Position numbers and translations under genes: made by a program | Shown: positions 25,676-33,581 of the stretch, one piece after another | Position numbering within the stretch: position 1 is the stretch's first letter | Layout of the letters: every line of letters starts with the position of its first letter | Assembly: GCA_964366065.1 (NCBI GenBank) | Contig: CAYISF010000001.1 | Coordinates: 1 to 49,291, forward strand | DNA: 49,291 nt | Direction: 5' to 3' | Source: JBAZYZ01 sp964366065 | Lineage (GTDB): Bacteria > Patescibacteriota > Minisyncoccia > Phycocordibacterales > VMEP01 | Notes under the pieces: generated by a model | What the model saw: only the letters and a program-made list of their open reading frames with translations | Databases searched by the model: none | What the model was told of the DNA's origin: nothing

Positions 25676-26911
25676 GATTTTATTTCTTTTTTTACCTATT
25701 CGTTCCAGCAGTTAATAACACTTTCACAGGATACGGCGGGCTATTGGGCGCCGTTTATTTTTGGTTTTTTCTTTTGGAAAGCGTGGATGTACTACATACA
25801 GACGGACTATCTCTCCAAAATGAAATGGGTGCTGCTTGAGATTCACCTCCCCAAAGAAGTGTACAAACCACTCCAAGCCATGGAGTTTGTACTTATGTCC
25901 TTAGACCAGCCAAGACCGGGGTCCAGGTATGAGAAGTACTGGGTCGGTCTTGTACCTCCGTGGTTTTCGCTTGAAGTTGTTTCCATCGGCGGCAACATAC
26001 GATTTTTTATCCGCATGCATATATTTTATAAAAATTTAATTGAAGCACGCATTTACTCGCAGTTTCCGGAAATTGAATTAAGCGAGGCGCCGGATTATAC
26101 AAATATACCCATACCTTCAGCCGGAACCTGGGTCAGTTTGTATGGCGCGGAATATAAATTGTTGAAACCCGACCCTATTCCCATAAAAACATACGTGGAT
26201 TACGGAATGGACAGGGCGTATTTGGATGAAAAACAGCGTTTCGATCCGATGGCGCCTATGCTCGAATCATTGGGGTCCATTGGTCCCGATGAACAGTTTT
26301 GGGTTCAGATTCTGGTTCAATCGCACAAGAAACGGTATAAAAAAGAAGATGGAGACCTGGGCGACTGGCGCGATGAAGCCAAGGATGAGGTGAAAAAAAT
26401 AATGGAGGGAGAAAAAAAAGAAGATGATAAAAAAGACGACCTTAGGTCCGTACCGCTCTTTCGCCTGACTAAAACGCAGACAGAGAATATTGCTGCCATT
26501 GAACGGAATATATCAAAAACAGGTCTTGATTGCGGAATAAGAGCGATTTATATGGCAAAACCGGGGAAATTTGTAATCAGCAATATCCCGGTGATTAGCG
26601 GTCTGTTTAAACAATATAACTCAAGTGAACTTAATGGTTTTAAGTCAGTACGCTCGGTGGGATTTGATTCTCCCTGGGAAGACGTGGACAGGGTTCTTGG
26701 CATTCACCGCCTCGGCCGGGTAAGGCGAAGATTTTTTGACTCCTACCGCCGGCGTTCGTATTTTTATCCTCCCTACAAACGAAAACCTTTTGTTTTAACG
26801 GTAGAGGAACTGGCGACAATCTTCCACTTCCCGAGCGCCATTGCCGAGACCCCGACATTAAAGCGGATGGAATCAAAAAAGTCGGAGCCGCCGACAAATC
26901 TTCCACTTTAA
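25673..26911 (+). CDS. Membrane-anchored hypothetical, possible secretion-system component
   Basis: The 412-residue product has one hydrophobic helix at about residues 23-44 (GYWAPFIFGFFFWKAWMYY). A large cytosolic-type domain follows with SLGSIGPDEQFWVQIL, a charged linker (EGEKKEDDKKDD) and a conserved-looking end, VEELATIFHFPS...LKRMESKKSEPPTNLP. From memory, this ending resembles proteins or N-terminal regions associated with VirB4/TraG-like ATPases in conjugation-type systems, but no ATPase gene is adjacent here. Treat the function as unknown. mltG starts 8 nt downstream, so the two are probably co-transcribed. Confidence 0.7.
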   Translation: MDFISFFTYSFQQLITLSQDTAGYWAPFIFGFFFWKAWMYYIQTDYLSKMKWVLLEIHLPKEVYKPLQAMEFVLMSLDQPRPGSRYEKYWVGLVPPWFSLEVVSIGGNIRFFIRMHIFYKNLIEARIYSQFPEIELSEAPDYTNIPIPSAGTWVSLYGAEYKLLKPDPIPIKTYVDYGMDRAYLDEKQRFDPMAPMLESLGSIGPDEQFWVQILVQSHKKRYKKEDGDLGDWRDEAKDEVKKIMEGEKKEDDKKDDLRSVPLFRLTKTQTENIAAIERNISKTGLDCGIRAIYMAKPGKFVISNIPVISGLFKQYNSSELNGFKSVRSVGFDSPWEDVDRVLGIHRLGRVRRRFFDSYRRRSYFYPPYKRKPFVLTVEELATIFHFPSAIAETPTLKRMESKKSEPPTNLPL

Positions 26912-26919
26912 ATTCAATC

Positions 26920-27915
26920 ATGCATTTATTCTCCAAAAAAGAACCGGCATATCTGTTTGTGCCCAATAATCCCATTTCAAAAAAACAGTGGATTATCGGG
27001 TCTATCCTCGCCGCTATCGCCATCCTTTATTATTTTTTTGCCAGCGCGCCGGGTAATTTCCCGGTCGGTAAAACAATCCGCGTACCAAGCGGCATTTCAA
27101 CCAAAGCAGTTTCAGAGATGCTGGGAAACGAGAATATCGTCCGGTCGCCATTCGTACTTCGGACAATCCTCTTTCTTTCTGGGCAAGAATCAAATGTCGT
27201 CGCCGGCGACTATATCCTTTTATCCAGGGAAGGCGCGTTTACCATAGCGTATCGCCTGTCTGCCGGAGAATTTGATTTGACCCCTATTCGCGTGACGGTT
27301 CCGGAAGGCACGGCAAGTTTTAATATCTCCAAGCTTTTCGGAAAAGATTTCTATAATTTTAACAGCGAGGAATTCTTGAAATTAATCGAAGGGAAAGAAG
27401 GGTACTTATTTCCCGATACTTATTTAATTTTTCCGAACGCCACGACTGAAGAAATCGTAAGGATGATGGAAAGCACGTTTACCCGGAAGATGAAAGAAAT
27501 TGGGAATGAAATTACCGTGTCGGGTAAAAGTATTCACGATATAATCGTTATGGCTTCCATTATTGAGCATGAAGCGAAAAAAACAAATGACAGACGCATT
27601 GTCTCAGGCATTTTGTGGAAGCGCTTGTCTATCAATATGGCTCTTCAGGTTGACGCGCCATTTGCTTATATCAGCGACAAGAGCACCTATGAATTGACCA
27701 AGGATGACCTTAAGCAGGATTCCCCGTACAATACATATAATCGTACCGGCCTCCCGCCCGGGGCCATTAATAATCCGGGGATGGACGCAATTCTTGCCGC
27801 CATTTACCCGACGAAATCGCCCTATTTGTATTATTTATCCGACCGGGCAGGGAATATCTATTACGCGGCCACTTTTGGCGAGCATAAGAAGAATAAAGAA
27901 AAGTATATATACTAA
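26920..27915 (+). CDS. mltG: Endolytic murein transglycosylase MltG
   Basis: The 331-residue protein has an N-terminal membrane helix (IIGSILAAIAILYYFF), then the YceG/MltG domain with EGYLFPDTYLI, the catalytic-Glu motif ASIIEHEA, MALQVDAPFAY, and DSPYNTYNRTGLPPG with INNPG. The enzyme cleaves nascent glycan strands at the membrane and so sets their length. Length and motifs are normal for the family. It implies that the cell makes peptidoglycan. Confidence 0.95.
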   Translation: MHLFSKKEPAYLFVPNNPISKKQWIIGSILAAIAILYYFFASAPGNFPVGKTIRVPSGISTKAVSEMLGNENIVRSPFVLRTILFLSGQESNVVAGDYILLSREGAFTIAYRLSAGEFDLTPIRVTVPEGTASFNISKLFGKDFYNFNSEEFLKLIEGKEGYLFPDTYLIFPNATTEEIVRMMESTFTRKMKEIGNEITVSGKSIHDIIVMASIIEHEAKKTNDRRIVSGILWKRLSINMALQVDAPFAYISDKSTYELTKDDLKQDSPYNTYNRTGLPPGAINNPGMDAILAAIYPTKSPYLYYLSDRAGNIYYAATFGEHKKNKEKYIY

Positions 27916-27960
27916 TCAACGAATTATACAAATTTACGAATGAATACGGATGAATTGATT

Positions 27961-28018
27961 TATTCGTAACCATTCGTAACCATTCGTATCATTCGTTTCC
28001 ATTCGTAACCATTCGTAT
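27961..28018. repeat. Ten-nt tandem repeat (CATTCGTAAC-like), about 6 copies
   Basis: Six imperfect CATTCGTAAC units end directly before the ATG of the exonuclease gene. The first unit also pairs with an upstream TTACGAAT. Confidence 0.8.
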
Positions 28019-28019
28019 T

Positions 28020-28571
28020 ATGAGAACCCGCAAACTTGCTTTTATAGACACTGAGACAACCGGGCTGGAACCGGACAAGCATGAGCTTATTGAAATCGGA
28101 CTCGTCCTTGCGGAACAATCTCTGTCCAAAGAAAAGAAAATTATTTTAAATGTAATTGAGGAGTGGGAAGTAAAAATAAAGCCTCTTCATATTGAACAGG
28201 CTGATCCGGAATCACTTCTGATAAATCATTACAACGAAGCGGATTGGGTTTTTGCCGTCCCTCTGAATAAGGCGCTTATAGAGTTTTCCAAGAAGACCGA
28301 CAATGCCATGATGGTCGGGCAGAATGTGTCGCATGATTTTTCTTTTCTGCAAAAGGCCTTTGCCGAGACGGGGGTGGAAAATAAGATGCATTACCATAAA
28401 TTGGACACTATTTCCATAGCGTTCGCCAAATTGTATGCTCACGAAGAGGTGGAAAAATTATCACTCCGCGCGCTTTGCGAATATCTGGGCGTTAAAAACA
28501 GGAATGCTCACTCGGCGCTTTCCGACGCCCGCGCGACCTTTGAAGTGTTTCAGAAGCTGATGGCGCTATAG
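28020..28571 (+). CDS. DEDDh 3'-5' exonuclease, DnaQ-like
   Basis: The 183-residue protein has Exo I FIDTETTGLEP, Exo II GQNVSHDFSFLQ and Exo III HSALSDARAT, the DEDDh active-site set of the DNA polymerase III epsilon and RNase T family. It could serve proofreading or RNA trimming; the sequence does not tell which. The ATG follows directly on a decamer repeat array, with no Shine-Dalgarno sequence. Confidence 0.85.
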   Translation: MRTRKLAFIDTETTGLEPDKHELIEIGLVLAEQSLSKEKKIILNVIEEWEVKIKPLHIEQADPESLLINHYNEADWVFAVPLNKALIEFSKKTDNAMMVGQNVSHDFSFLQKAFAETGVENKMHYHKLDTISIAFAKLYAHEEVEKLSLRALCEYLGVKNRNAHSALSDARATFEVFQKLMAL

Positions 28572-28615
28572 GGATTAGAAAAACTAAAATCGAAGGAATT
28601 GGGGTTTGCGTAAAT

Positions 28616-28660
28616 AAAAAAGACCCCTTCCTGTGCGACAGTGTCGCGTGGGTTGGGGTC
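28616..28660 (-). terminator. Intrinsic terminator for the band-7 gene
   Basis: Read on the minus strand: GACCCC, an inner CGCGACACTGTCGCA palindrome, GGGGTC, then a run of T. It lies about 20 nt after the stop of the 28680-29567 gene. Confidence 0.88.
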
Positions 28661-28679
28661 CGATCCATCTGGATCTGTC

Positions 28680-29567
28680 TTACTTAAGGGGCACGGTCGG
28701 CTGTACGCCGAGCTGGCCGATGATTGCAGTACAGTTCGCCTTGTTTCCGCAGGCCCCTATAGCCTCGATTTGTTTCTTGGCTATTTCCAGTTGCAGGAAC
28801 TGACTCGGCGTAAAACCAATGTTGTTGCGATACGCATTGTCGGCGTTGGCTCGTTCCGTTTCGGCGTTCTTACGCTGGATTTCGGCCTTTGTTCGCTCGT
28901 CTTCCGTCTTTGCCCGCTGTTGCTGGGCGGCCGTGTCAGCGAGGTTGTCGAGAATCTTCTGCGGCGGAGTCGCTTTGCCGACGATGACTTCCATCACTTC
29001 CGCATCGATGCCCTTGGTTTTGACGAACTCGCGCATTTCACCAATAACGACGCGTTGGATCTCGCCCAAGATATCTTTCCCATCGGCGTTGAGCTGCCGC
29101 GTGGTCAGCGCCGTCATGGACGTCTTTGATACTTCGTCACGAACCGATGTGCGAAACACTTCTTTCAGGTTCATCTGGTACCACGTTGGTCCGAACGACG
29201 CGTGTAGCCGCGGCGTCTTTCCCGGAATCGGCCGCACCTTGATATAGGCGTTGAAGTCGATCGGAATGTTGTCGGCGGTGATGGTACCGTCCTTCACGTC
29301 GTCAAACGGCTCGGTGTGCTGAATCGGCCGCACATCGTACATAATCGGTTCGGTCGTGTAGAACAGCCACTTTGAGCCAGTCGTGAATGGCTCGGACCGG
29401 ACGCCACCGTTATCAAAGATCGTCCAGAACGGTTTGTCCACCAGAACCGCTTCGTTTCCGGCTTCCACCTGAACACGTTTCGTGACCGCAAACATCACAA
29501 TCACGAACAAAAGTAGTAGCACAGAGGCGACCACACTGAAAACAGGGAATTTCTTCTCGCTATCCAT
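28680..29567 (-). CDS. SPFH/band-7 (prohibitin-like) membrane protein
   Basis: The 295-residue product has an N-terminal membrane helix (VVASVLLLLFVIVMFAV), an SPFH domain with GNEAVLVDKPF and TADNIPIDFNAYIKVRP, then RDEVSKTSMTAL, and a C-terminal coiled coil rich in Lys/Glu/Ala (TKAEIQRKNAETERANADNA). SPFH proteins oligomerise into membrane scaffolds. It is on the opposite strand to its neighbours and has a strong GAGGAG Shine-Dalgarno 7 nt before the ATG, plus a strong terminator. By eye it is GC-richer than nearby genes. This self-contained, differently styled unit suggests acquisition by transfer. Confidence 0.88.
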   Translation of the reverse strand: MDSEKKFPVFSVVASVLLLLFVIVMFAVTKRVQVEAGNEAVLVDKPFWTIFDNGGVRSEPFTTGSKWLFYTTEPIMYDVRPIQHTEPFDDVKDGTITADNIPIDFNAYIKVRPIPGKTPRLHASFGPTWYQMNLKEVFRTSVRDEVSKTSMTALTTRQLNADGKDILGEIQRVVIGEMREFVKTKGIDAEVMEVIVGKATPPQKILDNLADTAAQQQRAKTEDERTKAEIQRKNAETERANADNAYRNNIGFTPSQFLQLEIAKKQIEAIGACGNKANCTAIIGQLGVQPTVPLK

Positions 29568-29780
29568 CTTATACTCCTCAAAGAACTCACGCGAAATTGC
29601 GTTCTGGTACTATATCATAGATAAGATTTTTGTCAATCCCACGTAATGGGGCAATAGAGTTTAGATATTCACCCAATCGGTCGTTATCAGAAAAATCTCA
29701 AAAATTTGGGAGGTATACAAAACCTAGTAATATTCAATTTTCTGCTTTTAACTTTTCATTACCTGCGGTATTATCCGCAC

Positions 29781-30872
29781 ATGGTGCGAAAGAAAACAAA
29801 AGGTAAAGTTTTCGTGGCGCTGTCGGGCGGCGTGGACTCATCCGTTTCGGCGGCACTCTTACAAAAAACCGGCTATGACGTGACAGGCGTATTTATCAAG
29901 GTCTGGCAGCCCGATTTTTTGCCGTGCTCGTGGCGGGAGGAGCGCAGGGATGCCATGCGGGTGGCGGCTAAACTCGGCATTCCGTTTCTCACCTTTGACT
30001 TGGAGCGCGAGTATAAGCGTGATGTCGCGGATTATATGATTCGCGAGTACAAAGCCGGACGGACGCCGAACCCCGATGTGATGTGCAATAAATACGTGAA
30101 ATTCGGGGCGTTCTACAAAAGGGCGCACGGACTCGGAGCGGATTTCATTGCGACCGGACATTACGCGCGAATTAAAACTAACAACCTACAACCTACAACC
30201 TACAACCTACTAACGGCGGCTGATAAAGCAAAAGATCAATCTTATTTTCTATGGACAATCAACCAGAAAGTTTTATCACACACGCTTTTTCCGATAGGCG
30301 GTTACAAAAAGAGCGAAGTGCGCGCTCTGGCAGAAAAGTTCGGCCTATTTACTTCGGAGAAAAAAGACAGCCAGGGGCTTTGTTTTATCGGGGAAATGGA
30401 TATGAAAGAATTTCTTTCGCATTACATTAAAGCGTCCCGCGGAGATGTCTTAAACGAAAAAGGGGAGAGTATCGGGTATCACTACGGAGCGTGGTTTTTC
30501 GCTCCCGGCGAACGGCACGGTTTTACTGTTCTCAAAAAGAGCCCGCATGATGAACCGCTTTACGTAATCGCCAAGGATGTGTCTAAAAATACGATAACAG
30601 TCGGAGTGCAGCGGAACCATTCGTCTGAATCAAATTTGCGAACGATAACGCTTTCCGAAACAAACTGGATTTCCGGCATGGCGCCTGTGGCAGGGAAAAA
30701 GTATCGTGGCCGTCCGCGTTATAGAGCATCCTTAATCGCCGTGGCAGTGAAAAAAATTAAGCCCGGAAAGGCAACTCTTGCTCTCGCTGAAAAAGATGCT
30801 AATCTCGCGCCCGGCCAGTCATTCGTTCTTTACGACAAGGAAGTGTGTTTGGGTGGGGGCGTCATTGGCTGA
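29781..30872 (+). CDS. mnmA: tRNA-specific 2-thiouridylase MnmA
   Basis: The protein thiolates U34 of tRNAs for Lys, Glu and Gln. The start ATG 29781 puts the ATP-binding motif VALSGGVDSSVSAAL at residues ~12-26; an in-frame ATG at 29706 would add a non-homologous hydrophobic stretch encoded by repeat-like AT-rich sequence. Catalytic cysteines are in PNPDVMCNKYVKF and SQGLCFIG, with TGHYAR and KDQSYFL also present. An insert at 135-143 (NLQPTTYNL...) is encoded by four 7-nt repeats and falls in the loop before the AADKAKDQSYFL motif. The gene ends in TGA. Confidence 0.94.
   Translation: MVRKKTKGKVFVALSGGVDSSVSAALLQKTGYDVTGVFIKVWQPDFLPCSWREERRDAMRVAAKLGIPFLTFDLEREYKRDVADYMIREYKAGRTPNPDVMCNKYVKFGAFYKRAHGLGADFIATGHYARIKTNNLQPTTYNLLTAADKAKDQSYFLWTINQKVLSHTLFPIGGYKKSEVRALAEKFGLFTSEKKDSQGLCFIGEMDMKEFLSHYIKASRGDVLNEKGESIGYHYGAWFFAPGERHGFTVLKKSPHDEPLYVIAKDVSKNTITVGVQRNHSSESNLRTITLSETNWISGMAPVAGKKYRGRPRYRASLIAVAVKKIKPGKATLALAEKDANLAPGQSFVLYDKEVCLGGGVIG
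30183..30210 (+). repeat. Heptamer repeat (AACCTAC)x4 inside mnmA
   Basis: Four perfect units of the same heptamer as in leuS at 22464-22498, in the same orientation, giving the same peptide. Confidence 0.9.
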
Positions 30873-30904
30873 AGTTATCCATAGTTGCGGTTTTTCTTTT
30901 TTGC

Positions 30905-30910
30905 TATAAT
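30905..30910 (+). promoter_or_regulatory. Candidate -10 box TATAAT
   Basis: TATAAT after mnmA, 25 nt before a tiny ORF at 30935 and followed by the 74-nt leader of the mgtC gene. Confidence 0.4.
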
Positions 30911-30934
30911 GAAACATATTATAGGGTAATATAT

Positions 30935-31003
30935 ATGCCACAAAGTCCCGCAGTAAAAATGATGCCGGAGAAATATGCGCGATTTAAAAAACAGCAATGT
31001 TAG
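30935..31003 (+). CDS. Possible 22-residue ORF, perhaps a truncated gene start
   Basis: ATG 30935 encodes a 22-residue peptide (PQSPAVKMMPEKYARFKK core) ending exactly where the 74-nt leader repeat begins. It may be the remnant of a gene cut by that repeat, or a leader peptide. No family is recognised. Confidence 0.25.
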   Translation: MPQSPAVKMMPEKYARFKKQQC

Positions 31004-31076
31004 AAATTATTAAACATAATCTAGAAATAGCGATAAAACTACTCCGACAGGAGTAGCGCCATTTTCCACTATCGGG
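31003..31076 (+). promoter_or_regulatory. 74-nt conserved leader, copy 2
   Basis: Matches 19191-19264 in length and mostly in sequence, with the hairpin CTACTCC-GACA-GGAGTAG and the same ACTATCGGG end just before the ATG. Confidence 0.7.
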
Positions 31077-31579
31077 ATGGAATTTTTCAATACTCTCGCC
31101 TCGGATGCCAATATGGACATTCTTCTCAAGCTTTTCATGGCGCTTTTTTTCGGCGCCGTTTTAGGGCTTGAGCGCGTCTTTGCCCATCGTCCGGCTGGTC
31201 CGCGCACTTACGCCCTTGTTTCCATGGGTTCTGCTCTTTTCATCATTATTTCGGAAATCATTTCCCTGCAATATCTGTCGCNNNNNNNNNNNNNNNNNNN
31301 NNNNNNNNNNNNNNNNNNNNNNNNNNNNNNNNNNNNNNNNNNNNNNNNNNNNNNNNNNNNNNNNNNNNNNNNNNNNNNNNNAAGGACTCTACATTAATGG
31401 GACTCACGACGGCAGCGGGACTTTGGCTCGCGGCAGGCATTGGTATTGCCACGGGATTCGGTCTCTATCAAGCGGCTTTTTTGGCTACCATTTTTACACT
31501 CTTCATTTTTACAGGGCTCTATTATATAGAACACGCTCTTCTTAAATTTCACGACGGGGGACCCCACCCCGATAGATAG
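31077..31579 (+). CDS. MgtC/SapB family membrane protein, interrupted by a sequence gap
   Basis: Before the gap, the reading frame from ATG 31077 has FMALFFGAVLGLERVFAHR, then AGPRTYALVSMGSALFII, the MgtC N-terminal signature. After the gap, in another frame, it continues KDSTLMGLTTAAGLWLAAGI and further helices. The 100-N run at 31282-31381 replaces the family's conserved RxxAQxxxGxGFLGAG segment, which would take roughly 90-120 nt, so the frame change is an artefact. MgtC-family proteins are inner-membrane proteins linked to magnesium-limited growth. The tail of the protein is hydrophilic and short. Confidence 0.85.
31282..31381. other. Scaffold gap of exactly 100 N
   Basis: A placeholder run of 100 N between two contigs, inside the mgtC-family gene. 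The true length cannot be read here. Confidence 0.99.
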
Positions 31580-31632
31580 AGATTTTCTTCAATCCTTTTC
31601 TACGACTTGAATAGCTGTTAAACTCTGGATAA

Positions 31633-33420
31633 ATGCAGTCTGAAGAAATTAGAAATAGATTCTTGCGTTTTTTTGAAAAGCGAGGGCATGTAATTATCCC
31701 ATCCGCCTCGCTTGTACCCGAAAATGACCCCTCGGTGCTTTTTACTACTGCCGGAATGCATCCTCTGGTTCCGTATCTTTTGGGGGAAGCGCATCCACAT
31801 GGAGATAAACTGGCCAATGTGCAGAAATGCGTACGCACTACCGATATAGAGAAAATCGGCGACAGTACTCACAATACTTTTTTTGAAATGCTGGGCAACT
31901 GGTCTCTTGGCAATTATTTCAAAGAAGACGCGATTAAGTGGAGCTATGAATTTCTGACCGATAAAAAAGAAGGGCTGGGACTTGACCCTAAGCGGCTTTA
32001 CATAACCTGTTTTGAAGGGGACACGAACGCGCCGCGAGATAATGAATCGGCGGAAATCTGGGAATCGCTTGATATTCCGAAGAACCGTATTTACTTTTTG
32101 GGCGCTAAAGACAACTGGTGGAGTCCGGGGCCAAACGGGCCATGCGGGCCGGACACGGAGATGTTTTACGACCTCGCGGGGGATATGGGAGATTTGTCCA
32201 AAGAAGAATTCATCAAAGCGGCCGACGAGCAGAAAATAGTTGAGGTCTGGAATGACGTGTTCATGGAATATGAGAAAAAGGATGGCAAAGTTGTCGGCAA
32301 GTTGAAGCAAAAAAACGTGGACACTGGCGCGGGATTGGAACGCTTGGCGATGGTGAAACAAGGGGTAGACAATATTTTTGACACGGATTTGTTTCTGCCA
32401 CTTATTAAAGTAATAAAAGAAAGTTCAAACATAAAAAGCGAAAGAGTAATACGTATCGTGGCTGATCATATCCGGACAGCAGTATTTATGATTGCAGACG
32501 GGGTAGAGCCATCTAACACGGATCGGGGATATGTCCTTAGACGTCTCCTTCGGCGCGCCCAATACTATTTCAACAACAGGCTTGGTGGAAGCGTTACGAT
32601 GCTAGTTCTTGCTCAAGCTGTACCTGGTATATATAAGAATACTAACTATGTATTTGACATCAAAACCATTGAAAAAGTTATAACCGAAGAGGAGGCCCAG
32701 GCCAGAACCACACTTTCGTTAGGAGGAAAACATTTTGAAAAACTAATAAAAGAAAAGGGTTCAATTTCTGCAGAAGATGCATTCTTACTTTATTCTACAT
32801 ATGGATTTCCTTTTGAGTTAGTTCTTCAAATTGCAAAAGAAAATAACGTAATTGTTGATGAAATTGGGTTTCAAGAAAAAAAGAAAGCTCATCAAGAAAT
32901 TTCTCGACAAGGCGCGGAGCAAAAGTTCAAAGGGGGATTGGCTGACCACTCGGAAATGAGCGTGAAATACCATACCGCCACGCATTTGCTCCACAAGGCG
33001 CTTCGTGAAGTGCTTGGCAATCATGTTTTCCAAAAAGGGTCCAATATTACGCCTGAACGGCTTCGTTTTGATTTTTCGCATGGAGAGAAAATGACCGATG
33101 GAGAGAAGAAAAGAGTGGAAAACATGGTGAACGAAAAAATCAGCGAAGCATTAATCGTGTCTTACGAAGATATTCCGCTTACGGAGGCCGAGAAAAAAGG
33201 CGCAATCGGCTTGTTTGAAGAAAAGTACGGAGATACCGTGCGGGTCTATAAGATAGGGGACTTCAGTTTGGAATTCTGCGGCGGGCCCCATGTCCGCAAT
33301 ACTGCCGAGCTTAGCAGTATTGCGGAGCCTGACGGAAGCATCCGGAAGGCTGTATTCAAAATCGCCAAAGAAGAGGCCGTTTCCGCCGGAGTCCGGCGCA
33401 TCAAAGCGGTGCTGGAATAA
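31633..33420 (+). CDS. alaS: Alanyl-tRNA synthetase, short form
   Basis: The 595-residue class II enzyme has motif 1/2 features (FTTAGMHPLVPYLLG, TTDIEKIGDSTHNTFFEMLGN), motif 3 region (GPNGPCGPDTEMFYDL and DTGAGLERL), a helical tRNA-binding domain, and the editing domain with HTATHLLHKAL (from residue 447) and CGGPHV (from 549). It lacks the C-terminal DHHA1 oligomerisation domain, so it is about 280 residues shorter than the E. coli protein; I recall short forms in other Patescibacteria. By eye the segment 32600-32880 is AT-richer than its flanks, which could mark recombination. Confidence 0.95.
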   Translation: MQSEEIRNRFLRFFEKRGHVIIPSASLVPENDPSVLFTTAGMHPLVPYLLGEAHPHGDKLANVQKCVRTTDIEKIGDSTHNTFFEMLGNWSLGNYFKEDAIKWSYEFLTDKKEGLGLDPKRLYITCFEGDTNAPRDNESAEIWESLDIPKNRIYFLGAKDNWWSPGPNGPCGPDTEMFYDLAGDMGDLSKEEFIKAADEQKIVEVWNDVFMEYEKKDGKVVGKLKQKNVDTGAGLERLAMVKQGVDNIFDTDLFLPLIKVIKESSNIKSERVIRIVADHIRTAVFMIADGVEPSNTDRGYVLRRLLRRAQYYFNNRLGGSVTMLVLAQAVPGIYKNTNYVFDIKTIEKVITEEEAQARTTLSLGGKHFEKLIKEKGSISAEDAFLLYSTYGFPFELVLQIAKENNVIVDEIGFQEKKKAHQEISRQGAEQKFKGGLADHSEMSVKYHTATHLLHKALREVLGNHVFQKGSNITPERLRFDFSHGEKMTDGEKKRVENMVNEKISEALIVSYEDIPLTEAEKKGAIGLFEEKYGDTVRVYKIGDFSLEFCGGPHVRNTAELSSIAEPDGSIRKAVFKIAKEEAVSAGVRRIKAVLE

Positions 33421-33452
33421 GGAAATTGCGGAAAAAATGCTTAGGTTTATCT

Positions 33453-33480
33453 ATTCTAGTATTTTGCAAAATACTAGAAT
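33453..33480. terminator. Perfect 28-bp palindrome after alaS
   Basis: ATTCTAGTATTTTG followed directly by its reverse complement. It could be a terminator-like hairpin with minimal loop, or a binding site. It is AT-rich with no clear T-tract. Confidence 0.6.
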
Positions 33481-33581
33481 AAGAATTATGAGATTGTATA
33501 ATTAAGATATGAAAATTGACAAGGTCCTTACTAACAACTATAAACTACCAACTACAAACTAATTTACGGTATACTTAAAGC

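Noticed and set aside
27961..28018. CRISPR-like or iteron origin from the decamer array
   Set aside because: The repeats are contiguous 10-nt units without spacers, and no replication initiator gene or DnaA-box cluster is nearby.
28641..29129. Plus-strand open frames opposite the band-7 gene
   Set aside because: They are opposite a gene with a clear SPFH domain, a ribosome-binding site and a terminator; the translated products look like reverse-frame noise.
29706..29780. Upstream in-frame ATG for mnmA
   Set aside because: The extra 25 residues are encoded by AT-rich repeat-like sequence and precede the normal family start; ATG 29781 fits the MnmA N-terminus.
31397..31579. A separate 60-codon gene after the N gap
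   Set aside because: It is the C-terminal part of the MgtC-family gene; the frame change is caused by the arbitrary 100-N length.
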